This document shows, piece after piece, positions 63,478 to 64,000 of a DNA stretch of 64,000 bases. Made by a program: the position numbers and the translations under genes. Source of the stretch: G965276765 sp965276825 (lineage in GTDB: Bacteria > Actinomycetota > Acidimicrobiia > Acidimicrobiales > Palsa-688); assembly GCA_965276825.1 (NCBI GenBank), contig OZ255630.1, forward strand, positions 1,550,001-1,614,000, read 5' to 3'. The number at the start of each line of letters is the position of its first letter. Position 1 is the stretch's first letter. The notes beneath the pieces are model-generated. The model searched no databases. It saw only the letters and a list, made by a program, of their open reading frames with translations, and was not told where the DNA came from.

Positions 63478-64000
63478 TCACGACCTGCGGGCCACGCTTG
63501 CCAGCATCCCGGCCCCGAACAGCGCGATCACGAGCGACGAGCCCCCGAAGGAGACGAACGGCAGGGGCACGCCGGTCACCGGGAGCAGGCCGACGACGGC
63601 CCCCATGTTGATGGCCGCCTGCCCGACGAGCCACGCGGTGATCCCCGCGGCCAGCAGGCCGGAGAAGCGGTCCTTGGCGCCGGCGGCGATCCGGACGCCG
63701 ACCAGGCCGAGGCCGAGGAACAGGCCGCTCAGCAGGAGCGTGCCGACCAGGCCGGTCTCCTCCCCGATGACCGCGAAGATGTAGTCGGTCTGGGCGTTGG
63801 GCAGGTAGCCGTAGGCGGCCGTGCTGGCGCCGATGCCGTCGCCGACGAGGTGCCCGCTGTTGAGGGCGGCGAGGCCCTGGGCCGCCTGGTAGCCGGTGTC
63901 CGACTGGTGGGCGAGGGGATGCAGGAAGGAGGTCATGCGCCGCCACCGGTAGGGAGCGGCGACGGCGAGGACCAGGCTCAGGACCGCACCCGAGCCGAAG
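63478..64000 (-). CDS. ftsW: FtsW, lipid II polymerase/divisome protein (5' end beyond window)
   Basis: The last 173 residues of a SEDS-family glycosyltransferase; the N-terminal part lies past position 64000. Characteristic segments are APYRWRRMTSFLHPLAHQSDTGYQAAQGLAALNSGHLVGDGIGASTAAYGYLPNAQTDYIFAVIGEETGLVG, then INMGAVVGLLPVTGVPLPFVSFGGSSLVIALFGAGML. These fit FtsW (or less likely RodA); placement directly before murG favours FtsW. Three to four membrane helices are visible. Confidence 0.93.
   Translation of the reverse strand, partial: FGSGAVLSLVLAVAAPYRWRRMTSFLHPLAHQSDTGYQAAQGLAALNSGHLVGDGIGASTAAYGYLPNAQTDYIFAVIGEETGLVGTLLLSGLFLGLGLVGVRIAAGAKDRFSGLLAAGITAWLVGQAAINMGAVVGLLPVTGVPLPFVSFGGSSLVIALFGAGMLASVARRS

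Overview
The window reads as one continuous piece of chromosome from a very GC-rich actinobacterium, with no rRNA, tRNA, prophage or insertion sequence that I can see. A bacterial proteasome activator (Bpa), SepF and DivIVA with no FtsA, GTG and TTG starts, and many apparently leaderless promoters all fit Actinomycetota. I would guess Acidimicrobiia, but that is inference from gene content only.

Layout. 1-3402: aromatic degradation by the benzoyl-CoA epoxide (box) route, with boxB (cut by the left edge) and boxC on the minus strand and a divergent PaaX-type regulator. A palindromic operator candidate lies between them and a 26-bp tandem array sits at the regulator's 3' end. 3622-8152: two secreted, paralogous six-hairpin (alpha-L-rhamnosidase-like) glycosidases preceded by a LacI-type operator half-palindrome. 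8622-10954: a ClC chloride channel with CBS domains and a MarR regulator. 11015-20481: a tightly packed nine-gene run (TPP enzyme, membrane protein, gluconate-dehydrogenase-like small subunit and GMC flavoprotein, enolase-superfamily enzyme, SDR, HPP protein, GH15 trehalase/glucoamylase-like enzyme, small membrane protein) that looks like a sugar or sugar-acid oxidation and stress operon. 20507-24758: a DUF255 thioredoxin-fold protein, an HxlR regulator and a divergent HtrA-like protease around a 9-bp inverted repeat, and an unknown protein.

24804-31689 is the most unusual part. A single protein joins a complete sugar-type ABC ATPase to two GAF-like regions and a histidine kinase. It overlaps its OmpR-family response regulator and is followed by a XylF/XylG/XylH-like sugar importer whose own ATPase has only one nucleotide-binding domain. 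Three TTCACG repeats lie upstream of the importer. This suggests a transporter-coupled two-component system in which the kinase reads transport through an ABC domain.

32114-41497: an unknown protein, dnaE (with DnaA-box-like sites upstream), Bpa, a phosphodiesterase-like enzyme, an Rrf2 regulator and a GNAT/acyl-CoA-synthetase fusion that has lost much of its ATP-grasp domain. 41506-49203 (minus): dksA-like, lspA, rluD, a solute-binding lipoprotein and a large FHA-FtsK/EccC-like ATPase. 49386-52562: ileS. 52578-54053: a membrane protein with a long low-complexity tail. 54279-64000 (minus): a division and wall cluster in transcription order ftsW (cut by the right edge), murG, murC, murB, ftsQ, ftsZ, pgeF, yggS, sepF, yggT, divIVA.
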